Numbered from the stretch's first letter, positions 1 through 11,468 are shown. The stretch is 64,000 nucleotides of DNA from Taudactylus pleione (GCA_031769625.1 JAUIMM010000686.1:744001-808000), one strand, 5' to 3'. Numbers and translations: made by a program. The notes: a model not told the origin generated them from the letters alone.

Positions 1-1062
1 ACAGACCTGCCAGTCTCTCAAGGCTTCAATACTATCTGGGTTGTAATAGATTGATTCTCTAAGATGGTCCACTATATACCTTTGAAGAAGTTACCTTCTG
101 TTCCTGACCTGGCACAGTTGTTCGTTCAACACATATTTCGTCTTCATGGCCTTCCTGCTGAAATTGTCTCTGATCGTGGTGTGCAATTTACTGCAAAATT
201 CTGGAGGGCTTTGTGTTCTGTTCTTCAAGTGAAGTTAAAATCTTTTCCACGGCCTACCATCCGCAAAGCAACGGCTCCACCGAGAGAGTTAATCAAGATC
301 TAGAGACTTTCTTAAGAATCTTTATGACATCTTCCCAAGACAATTGGGCTGCCTTGCTGCCGTGGGCCGAGTTTGCACATAATGCTTCCTACCACTCGTC
401 AACTAACCAAACGCCATTTCAGGTTGTTTATGGCCTTCATCCTTGTGTTCCCGAATTCCGAAGCCTGCCTGTTTTTGATGTTCCGGCCGTGGAGGACACG
501 GTGCGGAATTTTGCTACCATCTGGACTCAAATACGGTCTGATTTGCTGAAGGCATCCTCTCGCTATAAGACCCAGGCCGATAAGAAGCGTAGAATAGTTC
601 CACGCATGCAAGTTGGAAACCAGGTTTGGTTGTCCACCCGGAATCTTCGTCTGAGAGTTCCTTCAAAGAAATTTGCACCCCGCTTCATTGGTCCCTTCAC
701 CATAACAGAAGTCATTAATCCAGTGGCCTATTGTTTAGTTACCCCATACCTAAAAATTCCTAATTCCTTCCATGTTTCCTTATTAAAACCTCTGGTTCTG
801 AATAGGTTCCATAATGCTCTACCTGCTTCTCCTCGAGTCCAGATGGAGAGAGGAGTTGAGTTTGAGATCGCCCAGGTCTTGGACTCTCGTCTACGCAGAG
901 GTCATTTACAGTATTTGCTGGACTGGAAAGGTTACGGTCCAGAGGAAAGTTGCTGGACAGATGCTCGTGATGTCCATGCTCCCACGCTCATCAGGAGATT
1001 TCATTCTGCCTATCCGGAGAAGCCTGGTGAGTGTCCTGAGGCCACCCCAAAAGGGGGGGTAC
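1..1062 (+). pseudogene. Ty3/gypsy chromovirus pol, 3' end: integrase core and chromodomain (broken)
   Basis: This is the last third of a retrotransposon polyprotein that runs off the left edge of the window. The integrase inserts the cDNA into the host genome. Visible are the first catalytic Asp block (VVID, codon 49-51), the second (IVSDRGVQF, near 165-190) and the Glu block ([15 protein letters not shown], near 255-295), followed by a GPF-type C-terminal domain and a chromodomain at about 855-1020 (key residues YLLDWKGYGPEESCW), which marks the chromovirus branch. The copy is dead: a TGA interrupts the frame at 52-54 right after the first catalytic Asp, and the frame shifts near an A-run at 232-245, so the integrase is split between frames 1 and 3. 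The frame-3 part ends at 1112, reading about 50 bases into the LTR. Class assignment is secure. Confidence 0.93.
1051..1062 (+). other. Polypurine tract of the chromovirus
   Basis: A run AAGGGGGGG followed by TAC lies directly before the LTR start TGTCA. This is the expected position of the plus-strand primer of an LTR retrotransposon. Confidence 0.75.
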
Positions 1063-1850
1063 TGTCACATGCAGGGTATTTCAGCATGGCGCAAGGCGGG
1101 TGTTACCTGTGAGGTCATTGTGGTGCGGGCTGTCTGGTGGCGGAGCTGGTGTCTGGCGGGGGGCTTTGGCTGCGCGCGTAGTTGTGCAGGCATGTTGTCA
1201 CTCTGCGCTGGTAAGGCCTGGTGGCGTCTCCGTTCCGTTTGGCATGGGCGCCACCATTTTGCCTTTTGGCCATGTAATGTGGCTGGCCAATCCTGGTGAG
1301 TCACTTGTTCCCTCCGGCCAGTAACAGCATGGCATGGGGTATTTAGGAAGGTTCAGTGCCTTCCTTCTTTGCCAGTGCAACATGTATCTCAGCCTGGCTG
1401 GGAGTTCTCTGTGCTTAACCTGTTCCTGTGAAATTCGCTGTCTGCCAGACTGCCTGTCAGCTCCTAGCTTCCGCTGGACTACCCCGCTTCCTCCACCACC
1501 CTTGCCCATACCCGAGTGCCTGAGCCTGCTGATATCCTGCTCATTTGCCTTAGTTCACTACCTGCATACCTGGCTTATTATTTTCCTGCATCACTACCTG
1601 CATACCTGGTTGATTATTCCAGTCTCACTACCTGCACACCTGGACAGTTCTAATTTTTTCTACTTGGACATTAACCCATTACTCCCACCACAGAACTCTA
1701 GTGCACGTTTATATATGCCTAGACTTTTATTTACTGCCATATTTTATGTATACTCAAGTACGTATTAAAAAACCTAGTTTTATATTCAAACCCACTTCTG
1801 TGATCGCTCCTGCTACCACCCCGGGTCCACAAACAACCCAGAACATGACA
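1063..1850 (+). repeat. 3' LTR of the Ty3/gypsy element (788 bp)
   Basis: The LTR starts with TGTCACATG at 1063 and ends with CATGACA at 1850, giving inverted termini TGTCA/TGACA directly after the polypurine tract. The 5' LTR lies outside the window, so the target duplication (right side begins GTGTA) cannot be checked. A TATTTA-like box near 1339 and an AT-rich stretch near 1765 could be promoter and polyadenylation sites, but this is weak. Confidence 0.85.
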
Positions 1851-2835
1851 GTGTATATCATGAATAGAATTAGGAACCCCCACGTCCCAGGGCCGCTGCA
1901 TGTGAAGATGAAAGGGAAAGAGAGAAAGAAGGGACAAGCGTGAAAAAGGAGGTAGGAAGACAATGACGTAAGCATTTTTGTTTACCAGTGGTATACGAAC
2001 ATAAAAGATCAAAATGTATTTTAATACGCTAAGCGTATCACAGCGGGAGTCTTAGACTCAATGTTGTATAGAAACATATTGCTTATCACCTCAAAGGCTG
2101 ATAATGTATTCAACTGTTAGGAGGGGACTGATTTCAGTGGCAAATGCAGGATTTCTAGAGGGGGGTTTCCAAATGCTTGATTTTAGAGCGAGTGTGGCCA
2201 GTCCATGAAGAGGGCAGAATTAGTACTTAAACAGCTTTAATATGCGTCATACATAGTGTATTGTGTGTGATAATTCCAGCATACACAGTACCAGCGATCA
2301 CAGTAACCCATTATATGCAGTAGTAGGGCCATCCTGTCTGAGTTGACTGTATTTATTTTAAATGTGGGCACTGGGCACCATTCCAGGGCATGGGAGCAAG
2401 TTCAGGAGCCTGGAGGAGCAGCAGAAGGACCTGGCACTGCCCTGGACATACTGTATATGTACATATTGGGCTCTATAGCAGTGCATCCCTAACAGTACAT
2501 GTTTTCCAGATCTCCTAGTTAGTGCACAGGTTATTTATCACTAGCTGACACATGTAAAAAGATCCACAGGTGGTGCTAATTATTCAATTTGTGATACTGA
2601 GAATAAAAGGCAGCGCTAGTAACAATCTATTATATTACTATTTCTATTATGGTCACAGTGTGTGCTGGGGAGGGGGGTTTCCAGGCAGATGGATTTATCC
2701 CAGTAGGAGAATGTGGGGTTATAACAAAATGAGATTTGGCTGCCTGTGGGGAATCAAAGATGATTGGTTTGCCGTCTAGTACAACCCTTAATTTTGCTTT
2801 TCAAAACTTAATTTACAAATAGGGCAGAATTCCAT
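1851..2835. other. Unassigned spacer between LTR element and L1 relic
   Basis: No coding exon, RNA gene or clear repeat was recognised here. Open frames are short and show no known motif. Confidence 0.5.
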
Positions 2836-4240
2836 TCTTTTGTGAGTGACCGCGGCCAAAAAATCTTAATACAGTAAAGACGTGGAGTTGAAGGGAGTTA
2901 GTCTTACGGTATGCCCTCAAAATATTTTCCTTTTCACGAAAATCCAAAAATCTGGCTATCACCCGTCTAGGGACATTGGACCTCATTCAGAGTTGTCGTA
3001 AGCGGCTGCTCGGTCATATGCATCCAATGTTTCCAAACCACGCATGCGTACGGTTAGTTGTGCGCATGTGCGTACGAGACCTTGTGATCCAAAATGCTGA
3101 CGATCGTACGGCTTATGAGCAGAAAGTGGCTTCCGAGTTGATTGACATGAAAGGCCGCTTGTGGGTGTTGACGAGGGTGGTGGTCTAAAAACACAGGCGT
3201 TCCTCACCATTTTCAGGGCGTTTTAGGGGCGTACATAAATTTCCTGCTACAACCAACATAGAAGGCCGGAAGTAGTAAAACGTCCCTCTGAGAGCAGGTT
3301 AGAGGCCCGGCTGATCGTACAGCTTGAGGTTGGGTATGTGCTCTCTCAAGCCCTAGAGTACAATCGATACTATCGAACGTGACTGATGCTATGTTTGATG
3401 TTTCTATTTTGTGCCACACAATGCAAGCAGCTAATAATCGTTTGTTGTTGCTAATAACACTGCTAATTGGCTTGTAATTGATTCAGTTGCGTTTGCATTA
3501 GAGAATAATAAGAATAAATTAAATGTCACGGTGATGGCTTATTCTATGATTTTTTTTGTTAATTTTTGGTGTAATTTGCACACAACACAAGCGGCCGCAA
3601 CCATCATAAGAAAATTAACATACAGCGACTGACAACGATTGACTCGATCACTAGCTAGCTAGAGGAGGTGCATTGTTCACGTATGGGCGTCACTTTGGTT
3701 GTGTCCAACCGGCCGTGCAATTGCTTCCTTTTTCAGTTTTGCGGTCGTTAGGCGTACGACCAAGCAGCCACTTACGACCAACTCTGAATGAGGTCCATTG
3801 TTTTTTGAGTTACGTTCTAGGCCAATATGGTGGAAACGTTCAATAGCTACAGTACCTGTGCTCGTGGGAACCTGAAGCGCACTAACAAGATCAACGCTAA
3901 GGAGATCATTTAGGTCAGAGCATTTAATGGACTCGGGAATTCCTCAAAATCTTAAGTTCTTGCATCTATTACGGTTTTCCTGGTCATCTAGTTTATCGGT
4001 TAATTCCTCAATTGCCTTACATTTTAAGTTGGATGGTGTCAGGTTTTTTTATCCATGGACGTCTGGATATTATCCAGTTTTTTGTCCATCTGACGGAAGA
4101 TTGGTGAGTTCTCTTGAGATATGTCCGAATTGGGAGAAGAGGGGTTAACCTGTGACAAGGAAGATTGGGAATCATTTGATGGTTCCATGGTGTGAACGGG
4201 GGGGTGGCGGGGTATATTGGAGAGATTTATTTCCACCCTT
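2836..4240 (-). pseudogene. L1-type LINE ORF1 (RNA-binding protein), decayed and split by a MITE
   Basis: On the minus strand, translation gives L1 ORF1p hallmarks. There is a coiled-coil/RRM boundary (LTDKLDDQENRNRCKNLRF, about 3950-4010), then a GIPES-like motif, then IERFHHIGLERN near 3810-3840. After an 819-bp insert comes RRVIARFLDFREKENIL (about 2910-2974). L1 ORF1p is the trimeric nucleic-acid chaperone that coats LINE RNA. At least one in-frame stop (after KNLRF) and a frameshift near 4050-4060 break it. Removing 2978-3796 and one ATT copy joins the two parts in frame, so the insert came after the LINE. The N-terminal part (4060-4240) is less certain. Bases 4241-4553 hold nothing recognised. 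Confidence 0.82.
2978..3796. mobile_element. Serial-hairpin MITE, copy 1 (TSD ATT)
   Basis: Terminal inverted repeats begin GGACCTCATTCAGAGTTG and end with a matching CTCTGAATGAGGTCC. ATT occurs on both sides (2975-2977 and 3797-3799). It interrupts L1 ORF1 and excising it restores the frame, so both ends are firm. It encodes no protein and is the longest member (819 bp) of the group described under findings. Confidence 0.88.
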
Positions 4241-4553
4241 GTTGGGTTTGACCATTCTCTAGGGCATTGGTATAACCTGTTTTATAAATTTTTCTATGCC
4301 ATGCAGGAGGAAATGAACAGAAAAATAATTGTACCTAGGCAAGCGAGAAATCAAAAGCCCCTCCTATGTAGAATGGTTACATTAAGTCAAGACATTTGAG
4401 TTAAATATTTACATGCGTAAATGTAAAGATAAATACCACAGAGTATCTTGGTGTGAAATAAAATACAATAGTTTTATCTGTGTCTAAATCAAAAGTCCAA
4501 GATGTAAAATGGATTATATTCACATTCAAATCTGATATGGTGTGGGATACCAG

Positions 4554-5472
4554 CAGGGCCGCCATCAGAAATTTTGGGGCCCGGGACGGACCAAATAGGC
4601 AGGGCCCCCCAGCCCCCATTATACAGAGCCTCACAGCAACAACCCCCTCCCTTTATACAGAGCCTCACAGCAACAACCCCCCCCATTATATAGAGCCTCA
4701 CAGCAGCAATCCCCCCCCATTATATAGAGCCTCACAGCAACAATCCCCCCCATTATACAGAGCCTCACAACAACAACGCCCCCATTATACAGAGCCTCAC
4801 AGCAACAAACCCCCCATTATACAGAGCCTCACAGCAAACACCCCCCCCAAATGAGGGGCCCACCCACCCACTACTTCCCCCCCTGCCAAATGTGTACTCA
4901 CTGACAGGCTCGGCCCCGGGTTCCGCTACTACCAGCGGGCGGCCGCCCATGCACACTACTATATCCCCTCCTTATCTTACCTTTCACTGACAGGCTCGGC
5001 TCCCCAGCCGCCTATTACCACTGCTATGTCCTCTAACTATCTCCAATCACCCGCCACTGCTGCCATGTATATGGCTGGCTGTGGGAGGCAGGCAGAGAGG
5101 ATGCTCCCGGCTGCTCTGTGCTGCTAGCCTATAACACAATCGAGCAGCCGGGAGCATCCTCTCTGCCTGCCTCCCACAGCCAGCCATATACACGGCAGCA
5201 GCGGCGGGCGATTGGAGATAGAGGACATAGCAGTGGTAACAGGCAGCTGGGGATCCGAGCCTGTCAGTGAAAGGTAAGATAAGGAGGCAATATAAAAGTG
5301 TGCACGGGTGGCAGCGGCTGCCCACTGGTAGTAGCGGACCCCCGGGGCTGAGCCTGTCAGTAAGTTTGGCAGACTTACTTTAGTAAGTTGTTGACAGGCA
5401 TAGCAGGCGGGCCCCCAAAGTATCCAGGCCCGGGACTCCAGGCCCGGCAGTCCCCCCCTGATGGCGGCCCTG
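4554..5472. mobile_element. Non-autonomous hAT transposon (919 bp, TSD GATACCAG)
   Basis: Inverted termini CAGGGCCGCCATCAG and CTGATGGCGGCCCTG are flanked by a perfect 8-bp duplication GATACCAG (4546-4553 and 5473-5480), the hallmark of the hAT superfamily. The interior has a tandem array (4607-4850) and a large inverted repeat of about 4890-5370 (CTGACAGGCTCGG on one arm, its complement on the other). There is no transposase, so it would need one supplied in trans. Confidence 0.92.
4607..4850. repeat. Minisatellite inside hAT element
   Basis: About seven to eight copies of a unit of roughly 31 bp (CATTATACAGAGCCTCACAG plus AACAA and a C-run) lie in tandem. Open frames here on both strands are repeat artefacts. 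Confidence 0.85.
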
Positions 5473-5695
5473 GATACCAGTGTAGTCTATCTTCCCCTCT
5501 CCCCCCTCCCCTCCCCCCTCCAATCCACAAGTAGTGGTGATATAATGGGCCACCATCAAGTGGCAATAGCAAGGGAATAAAACAGCAGTGTTGTGTAATT
5601 GTTAATGCACAATGCAATATGGAGCAGAAGATAATTTTCACAATAATCTGACAGGCAAGTCCTATAATATTTTGTCAGTATTCAGTATGTCTTAA

Positions 5696-6030
5696 GGTGC
5701 CCATCCACTAGCCGATTACACTGTACGATTGCACGATTACGACATTGTAATCGTGCAATCGCTCAGTAAGAGGCCACAAATCGTGCATCCAAATGTCAGA
5801 AATGACCAGCGATGCGCGATCCCACTGGTCATTTCTGGCATCAATCATCGGCCGAACATGCAGGCCAATCTGCCAATAACAACAGATTGGCCATGTTCGG
5901 GGATGATTGATGTACCTACACTGGGCGATCAATCGTTCAGTGTAGGCACTGCACCACCTAGGGGAACGACGGTACGATTCCGATGTCGTAATCGTACCGT
6001 CTTTCCCTGATCTGCTAGTGGATGGGCACC
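5696..6030. mobile_element. MITE with TIR GGTGCCCATCCACTAG (TSD TAA)
   Basis: The ends GGTGCCCATCCACTAG and CTAGTGGATGGGCACC are perfectly inverted and flanked by TAA (5693-5695, 6031-6033). The interior repeats inverted blocks around ACGATTACGACATTGTAATCGT. The 3-bp A/T duplication suggests PIF/Harbinger mobilisation. Relatives: 18356-18696, 9985-10312 and a fragment near 38935. Confidence 0.85.
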
Positions 6031-6571
6031 TAAAGATATAGATATTGCAAGTAGAACAAAAAAGTATACAGAGTTTCATTAGTATACACAGAAGCCACCA
6101 GGTGGTGCTATTGTGCAGATTTACCAGGTTTAGATAGTATAGTATGAATATTGGTACACAATGGTATGAAGATATTCTACAGATCAGTATAAATCCTCAT
6201 TAAGGCAAACAATTCAGATAAAATATTTGCATGAGTATTATAATAATATATGTGGGGATGAAAGATGGATAGGTAGGAAAATGGGATAGGTTGGGATCGG
6301 TTGCACAGACCACCAATACACGGGATTAGGAGGGGAAGATTTTTAATATAGGTGTGAAATATACCAGGTTGCAAGGATATGAGGCCCGTTGTTACTGAAG
6401 AGCACAATGTTGATATTAGGGGTTCCTAAGCGCTGATCTTCCTCTGCACAATTCTGTGTCTTCTGCCACTGTTAAAACTGTTTTAGCCGGGGATGTGTAG
6501 AGATGTAGTAAACGGGAGACGGAGGTAAGGATAAAACGCGGCCACCACGATACTCCGCCTCCCGGACGTCG
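6031..6571. other. Unassigned, 3' of the host gene
   Basis: No exon or repeat recognised. This could be 3' UTR or downstream flank of the minus-strand host gene, but no sequence feature decides it. Confidence 0.4.
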
Positions 6572-7004
6572 GGGATATGTTTACTGAAGGCTGATTTTAA
6601 TTGATTTTAATATATTTCGAATCGATCTAAATAGATCAGCAATGATGTTGTGATTCTGGGGCTAAATCACGCGTTTACTAACAGACAAAGGAGTAAATGT
6701 AATAGCCTGCAGACTGCATGCATCTGCAAGTTCTGTGCCAAACTGTCCGATGTTTTAAAGTAGCAGTCATTTAAAAGGCAAAATCAACTTGGTTTTGCCT
6801 TTTAAATGACTGCTACTTTAAAACATCGGGCAGACTTGCATGGAAATTGCCCATGCCTGCAGTCCGCAGTCTATTACATTTACCCCAAAGTCTGGTAGTA
6901 AATGTGTGATATGGCCCCAGAAACACAACATCTTTGTTGATCAATTTAGATCGATTTGAAATCTTTTAAAATCAATTAAAATCAACCTTTAGTAAATATA
7001 CCCC
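6572..7004. mobile_element. Palindromic MITE (about 430 bp)
   Basis: Ends GGGATATGTTTACTGAAGG and CCTTTAGTAAATATACCC are inverted, and most of the element pairs with itself. The central hairpin at 6748-6829 has arms of about 37 bases (GATGTTTTAAAGTAGCAGTC and complement). The target duplication is not clear. Confidence 0.75.
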
Positions 7005-7054
7005 CGAAGCCTGTGACACTCTATCAGGTGGATTTCATTACTTGGCCTCCGGCT

Positions 7055-7067
7055 TCAACATCTGTAT
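7055..7067 (-). CDS. Possible last coding exon of the host membrane-protein gene
   Basis: A very good acceptor (T-run, CCCCTGTTTCTCCAG on the minus strand) ends at 7068. If spliced from the donor at 7287 (phase 2), the frame adds Tyr-Arg-Cys and stops at TGA 7055-7057. Two other phases give IQMLKPEAK or TDVEAGGQVMKST before a stop, so the exact tail is undecided. All readings give a very short cytoplasmic end. Confidence 0.35.
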
Positions 7068-7287
7068 CTGGAGAAACAGGGGAAAAAAAACAAATAAGCC
7101 AATTACATTATTTTACCTATGTATACAATTGTATAATATATTTAAATAATTGTAGGTTTGCTTACCCATTGTTGCTTGATCCAATTTGTACTTTGACAAT
7201 CTGTTAATATATGACATATAAATAAATAAATAATTCTTAGGTTTTAAACATATGTAAAATAGATAATAAAAATAATTCAATACATAC

Positions 7288-7426
7288 AGTTGGTGCCTGT
7301 AAAATGTGAGGAGTATCAGGGCCAGTCCTGTGCATACAATGCCAGTAATTATTATCACTGCACATAAAATAACTAGATTCCTGATGTTCTCTGCCCTCAC
7401 TTGCCAAAAGTAGAATTCCAGGTCGC
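7288..7426 (-). CDS. Transmembrane exon of an unidentified type I membrane protein
   Basis: On the minus strand an acceptor (ATTATTTTTTAG) precedes a 139-base exon with 45 whole codons, followed by donor GTATGT. It encodes a short juxtamembrane part (DLEFYFWQVRAENIRN) and then a strongly hydrophobic span (LVILCAVIIITGIVCTGLAL, then ILLTFY) ending in the basic RHQ, as expected for a single-pass helix with a cytoplasmic positive stop. It starts with two bases completing a codon (phase 1), matching the ends of the three upstream exons and of the signal exon. I do not recognise the family. Placement resembles small FXYD-type proteins but the PFxYD signature is absent. Exon calls rest on splice sites, phase and hydrophobicity only. 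Confidence 0.62.
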
Positions 7427-7506
7427 CTAAAAAATAATTTTGTGTGTGTGTGTAAATATTACACTATATAAAAGCAAACAAATGACTCTTAAAATAAACA
7501 CTATTA

Positions 7507-8558
7507 GGGGTAAATTTACTAAGGTTCAATGACATCAAATGCATTAAAATCAGCCATTAAAAGCATATTCGGAATTTACTAAGGGTTAAACTCTTCTGAC
7601 TTTGCTATACTCGAAAAGGAACAATTATTCGAGAACACCTGAAACTCGGACGTTAACACATTTTTGGACACATAGACCATTGGCCCAACTCGGTAGCACT
7701 TTGCCATAGACATCAAATTTTCTAAGGATTCATGTTATAATGGCCGAAATATAGTGCAAATTTGCCGCAAAAAAACACAAAAAAGAACCGAAATAGAAAT
7801 CTCAAATAGAACACCTTTTTCAATTCGAGTTTCATTTGTCAATATATATAACCATCACTGACAACTCTGCTCGCACAGATCAGGGAGATCCGTGATACAT
7901 GCATCTGTGTGTAAATAAATAAACAGGTGCACAGATGGATCAGTGAGATCCATCTGTGCTTCTGTGTTTTAAAAGATGTAAAATAGTGTAAAAGTTTTTT
8001 ATAAAATGGCTTGCACCCCCCTATCAAAAGAACAACTAGCACCAGGCTTTGGAGACCCAGTACTGGTTGTGCTACATAGTTTGTCCCCTGTATTTTGGCA
8101 ACCGGTTCTGGCTCTGAATAGCCTGGTGCTGGTTGTGGTTAATAGATGGTCCCCCTACGTCATTTGTCCCCTGTATTTAGCACAAGCAGTACTGGGTCTC
8201 CAAAGCCCGGTGCTGGTTGTTCTTTTGGGGACTGGGCCACGCCGTTTTTTGTGTTTACACTGGTATTCCTTTTTTAAAACAAAAGCACAGACAGATCTCA
8301 CTGATCCGTCTGTGTATCTGTGTTTATTTTGCTACACACAGGTGCATGTATCACGGATCTCTCTGATCCGTCCATGCATCTGTTCGTTCGAGTTAGTCAA
8401 AACAGAATACTAGATAGATACAAATTAAAAATATGAATGATTACACAATTGAGCAACACAAATGACAGCAAATCAGCAGCTTAGTAAATTCAGTAACCTG
8501 TTAGAAAAATTAAACACATGAATACGGATAGAAATCGGGAGCTTAATAATTTTACCCC
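7507..8558. mobile_element. MITE with TIR GGGGTAAATTTACTAAG (1052 bp, TSD TTA)
   Basis: Inverted ends GGGGTAAATTTACTAAG and a degenerate partner ending TTTACCCC are flanked by TTA (7504-7506, 8559-8561). Two nested inverted repeats lie inside: CAGATCAGGGAGATCCGTGA near 7877 against ACGGATCTCTCTGATC near 8350, and AGCACCAGGC/GGAGACCCAGTACTG near 8037 against its complement near 8190. It sits in an intron of the host gene. Confidence 0.8.
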
Positions 8559-8708
8559 TTATTGTGAAGTAACAAGATGCAAGCCAGGCAATTTCATTTT
8601 AAAAGAACACTATTGATATTTGTGCTATTTTATATGTCTTAAAAATGATCTGTTCTTTATAAATTTATTGTATGAGAATTTCACTCAATACTTTTCTGTT
8701 TTTAGATC

Positions 8709-8896
8709 AGGCTTGTCTACCCTCCCGAATATTGGGTGCCGCTACCAACCCCCTGGAAAAGCAGGCAAGCCTCCCGCCCAATATTTTCAGCATTGTGAAG
8801 AGGGTGCGGAGCCATGATGGCGTGTTTGCGCCACGCCCCCGCTGTGTGCAGACATTCAGCTCCATCCTGGAAGGAGGGAGCTGAATGTCAGCAAGT
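8709..8896. mobile_element. Short element of the TTGCCKACCCTCCCG family
   Basis: It begins near CTTGTCTACCCTCCCGAA and ends near GTCAGCAAGTATG, partly inverted ends shared with 13833-14186, 31629-32003 and 33543-33846. The interior holds a small hairpin (ACATTCAGCTCC and complement). Confidence 0.6.
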
Positions 8897-9176
8897 ATGT
8901 TTTAAATGCTTATTATGTAAATAACTCCCACACCCGACACATGCCATGCTTGTCTAACCCAGGGGCAGATCTAGACTGTTCTTTTAGGAGGGGCGATAAA
9001 TAATTAATCTGACTCCTCCTATTTTCTGTCCTGACAACTCCTCTTTCTGGTGTCAACCCCTTCCTTTACTTCTTTTTTTTTTTTGGTGGTCACTTAGATT
9101 ATTCTGGCATAAGTGAATGGCATCAGATAGAGGCAGGGTCACATGACATCATGTGTGGGTATAATGTACCTCTGCA

Positions 9177-9266
9177 CAGTGGCGTAACTACTGCCCCCGT
9201 AGCCTCCGCGGTGGCTTGGAGGCACTGGGTAGCTTGGGGGTGACAGGGGCAGTAGTTACGCCACTC
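9177..9266. repeat. Small palindrome with hAT-like end CAGTGGCGTAAC
   Basis: CAGTGGCGTAACTACTGCC at 9177 pairs with GGGGCAGTAGTTACGCCACT ending near 9265. It is probably a minimal derivative of the CAGTGGCGTAAC hAT family seen at 51815. Confidence 0.6.
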
Positions 9267-9314
9267 AGTGGCGGAACTCCTTTAACTACGGAGGGTGCAG
9301 GGGGTGCGGTCTCA

Positions 9315-9865
9315 GGGCTTGATTCAGAGCTGGATGCTCTGACAGAGCGCTCGCTCTGAATCAGGGCCGGCCTTCTGTTTTTTTAGAGCAGCCTCCTGGC
9401 CGCTCGCATAGCTGTGGGTGACCACCCACAGCTATAGCGAACGGCCAGGAAGATGGTCGCGATGGTCAAGACCATTGCGACCATCGGGCTTGCGACGAGA
9501 CCCTTGTGGTAGGGTCTCATTTCCGCAAGCCCTAGAGTGCTTTCGGCTCTATAGGAGCCGAAAGCACTCCCACTAACATCACTTGTGATGTCAGTGGTGC
9601 CGGCCCCAGATGGTAGGCGTTCCCATGGGAATGCCTCCGTCTGGGCAGCCACACCCCTGGCCCACCCACCAAAGGGGCCGTGCTGTCACTCAACATCGAC
9701 AGCACGGCCCCTTTGGTACGAGACCCGGAGCGACGGTTTGCCCGTCGCTATCGGGGTCTCGCACATGCGAATGACGGAGCTGGCTCCATCATGCGAATGC
9801 GCACTGGGCCACCATCGACCCGCTTGCGAGCGCATAGCACTCGTGAGCGGGTCTGAATCAGGCCC
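9315..9865. mobile_element. Serial-hairpin MITE, copy 2 (551 bp, TSD TCA)
   Basis: Ends GGGCTTGATTCAGAG and CTGAATCAGGCCC are flanked by TCA (9312-9314, 9866-9868). At least eight consecutive hairpins can be read inside, for example AGCTGTGGGTGACCACCCACAGCT near 9410, GATGGTCGCGATGG with its complement near 9455-9485, and GGGGCCGTGCTGTC with its complement near 9677-9714. The hairpin order is that of the 549-bp copies but inverted. Confidence 0.85.
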
Positions 9866-9984
9866 TCAGTGATCAGACCCATTTCCATAATGTGCTGGGT
9901 TACTGGGGCTGACATTCTGGATCTTCTGATTTATAATTCTCAGTATATGTTGTTATGTATCAATAAAATCAGACCTTCTCTAAT

Positions 9985-10312
9985 GAGGGGTATCCACTAA
10001 GCGATATACAAATGACAGCACGATTGCGACATTGCAATCGTGCTGTCGCTTGTATAGCTAGTGATGTGCCTAGACTGAACGTTCACTCGTTCAGTCCCAG
10101 CACATCCCTCAACTCCGCACATGCAGAACCTGATGAGATCGTCAGGTTGACCTGCATGTATGGGCGATGTCGGATGTGACCCGGGGGCACGCGCATCGCG
10201 GTTCGCTTCAGTCCAAAACATCCCCGATGCATGCACGATTTGCAAGCGATTGCACGATAACAACATCATTATCGTGCAATTGCTTGCTTAAATCACTTAG
10301 TGGGTACCCCCC
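9985..10312. mobile_element. MITE with TIR GGGGTATCCACTAAGCGAT
   Basis: GGGGTATCCACTAAGCGAT near 9987 is inverted at ATCACTTAGTGGGTACCCC ending at 10310. Inner blocks around GATTGCGACATTGCAATCGTGC resemble those of 5696-6030. No clear target duplication. Confidence 0.7.
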
Positions 10313-11022
10313 ATTACACAGAAACCCAAGAGCCACAAACCAAAAAATTGAGCTGTGTAGATGGACAAATATTCTGCTGCTAATATCTGTGTGATTGTGA
10401 TCTATTAAGTAGGAATTTAAAGTTTATCTTAACGTGGTTTGAAACATAGGAAAGACAGAACCTGCCCTCTGATCACTGCAGCTAAGTATTTCAGTCTATT
10501 GTATCTACTGCACTCAATAGTAATATGTTACTCAGATTGAAAGCTCTTTTTGTCCTAGTAGGTAGTAATAATTAATTGTGTACAGCTGCACACCTGAGTG
10601 GAGTATAATAACTTGTGTCTGTTAGTGTTTTGTAAATAAATTCTATTTAACAGAATGAATGGCACATAGAGTATAACAAAATTATACATACAGTATAGAA
10701 TGTAAAACTAAAAAAGTGAGAACCATAAAACCTGGACAGGGGTGGATTGGGTCACTGGGAAAGCGGGGTACTTACCGCTGGGCTGGACCTACTATGTTAT
10801 TAGCAGCTGTGGCCCTCTATCACACAGTGACAGTGCCGCGCTTAGGGCACTGATCGTGGAGGCAGAGATGTGCCTGTGTGGCCGCATGTGTGTGTTGCAG
10901 TGGAGGCTAGGGCCAGTGATCTCTGCTAATTGGCCTGTGTAACGGCCATACAGCCTGTGGTACAGCCTGTAATGTCACAGCCGCACGGTCCTCACTGTGG
11001 CAACTTCTCATGCTCATACTGT
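10313..11022. other. Intron of host gene with part of a duplicated segment
   Basis: No exon was recognised. Bases about 10340-10440 resemble 13270-13360 (blocks CTAATATCTGTGTGAT and GGAATTTAAAGTTTAT), indicating a further, older unit of the intronic tandem duplication. Confidence 0.5.
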
Positions 11023-11188
11023 AGGTCTATTTACTAAGCCTTGGATGGAGTTAAAATGAATGGCGATAAAGTCCAAGCTAATCAGCTCCTAATTGCCATG
11101 TAACTAAAATTGACAGTTAGGAGCTGATTGGCTGGGACTTTATCTCAGTTCACTTTATCTCCATTCAAGGCTTAGTAAACAGACCCCT
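11023..11188. mobile_element. Palindromic MITE (about 166 bp)
   Basis: GGTCTATTTACTAAGCCTTG at the left pairs with AAGGCTTAGTAAACAGACC at the right, and the middle pairs through CTAATCAGCTCCTAA and its complement. Confidence 0.75.
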
Positions 11189-11468
11189 CAGTGCTCCAAG
11201 CCACTCAGAAGGAGACATCAGGAGGCCGCAGCAGTACACCAGAGACCCTGTGCTGAGCAGCCAGCCAGAGTGTGGAGTTACAAGAGCTGGAACTTCCCCA
11301 GCCACACAGGATAAAGGTAAGAGCTGGAGGGGTGCAGAGCAGTATGAAGAGTGGGGGCTGATGACACTGCTAAGGGGGAAGCACAGACATGGAGATGGGA
11401 GCTCAGGGGCCTTATGATACTGCTTTGGGGGGACAGAGATATGTGGAGTCCGTGTTACATGTGAGGAG

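Noticed and set aside
7288..7426. FXYD-family identity of the transmembrane exon
   Set aside because: Hydrophobic span and size are similar but the PFxYD signature is absent and spacing differs by two residues.
10125..10150. CTGATGAGATCGTCAG, resembling a ribozyme core
   Set aside because: No GAAA strand or helix III partner; it is an inner dyad of the MITE 9985-10312.
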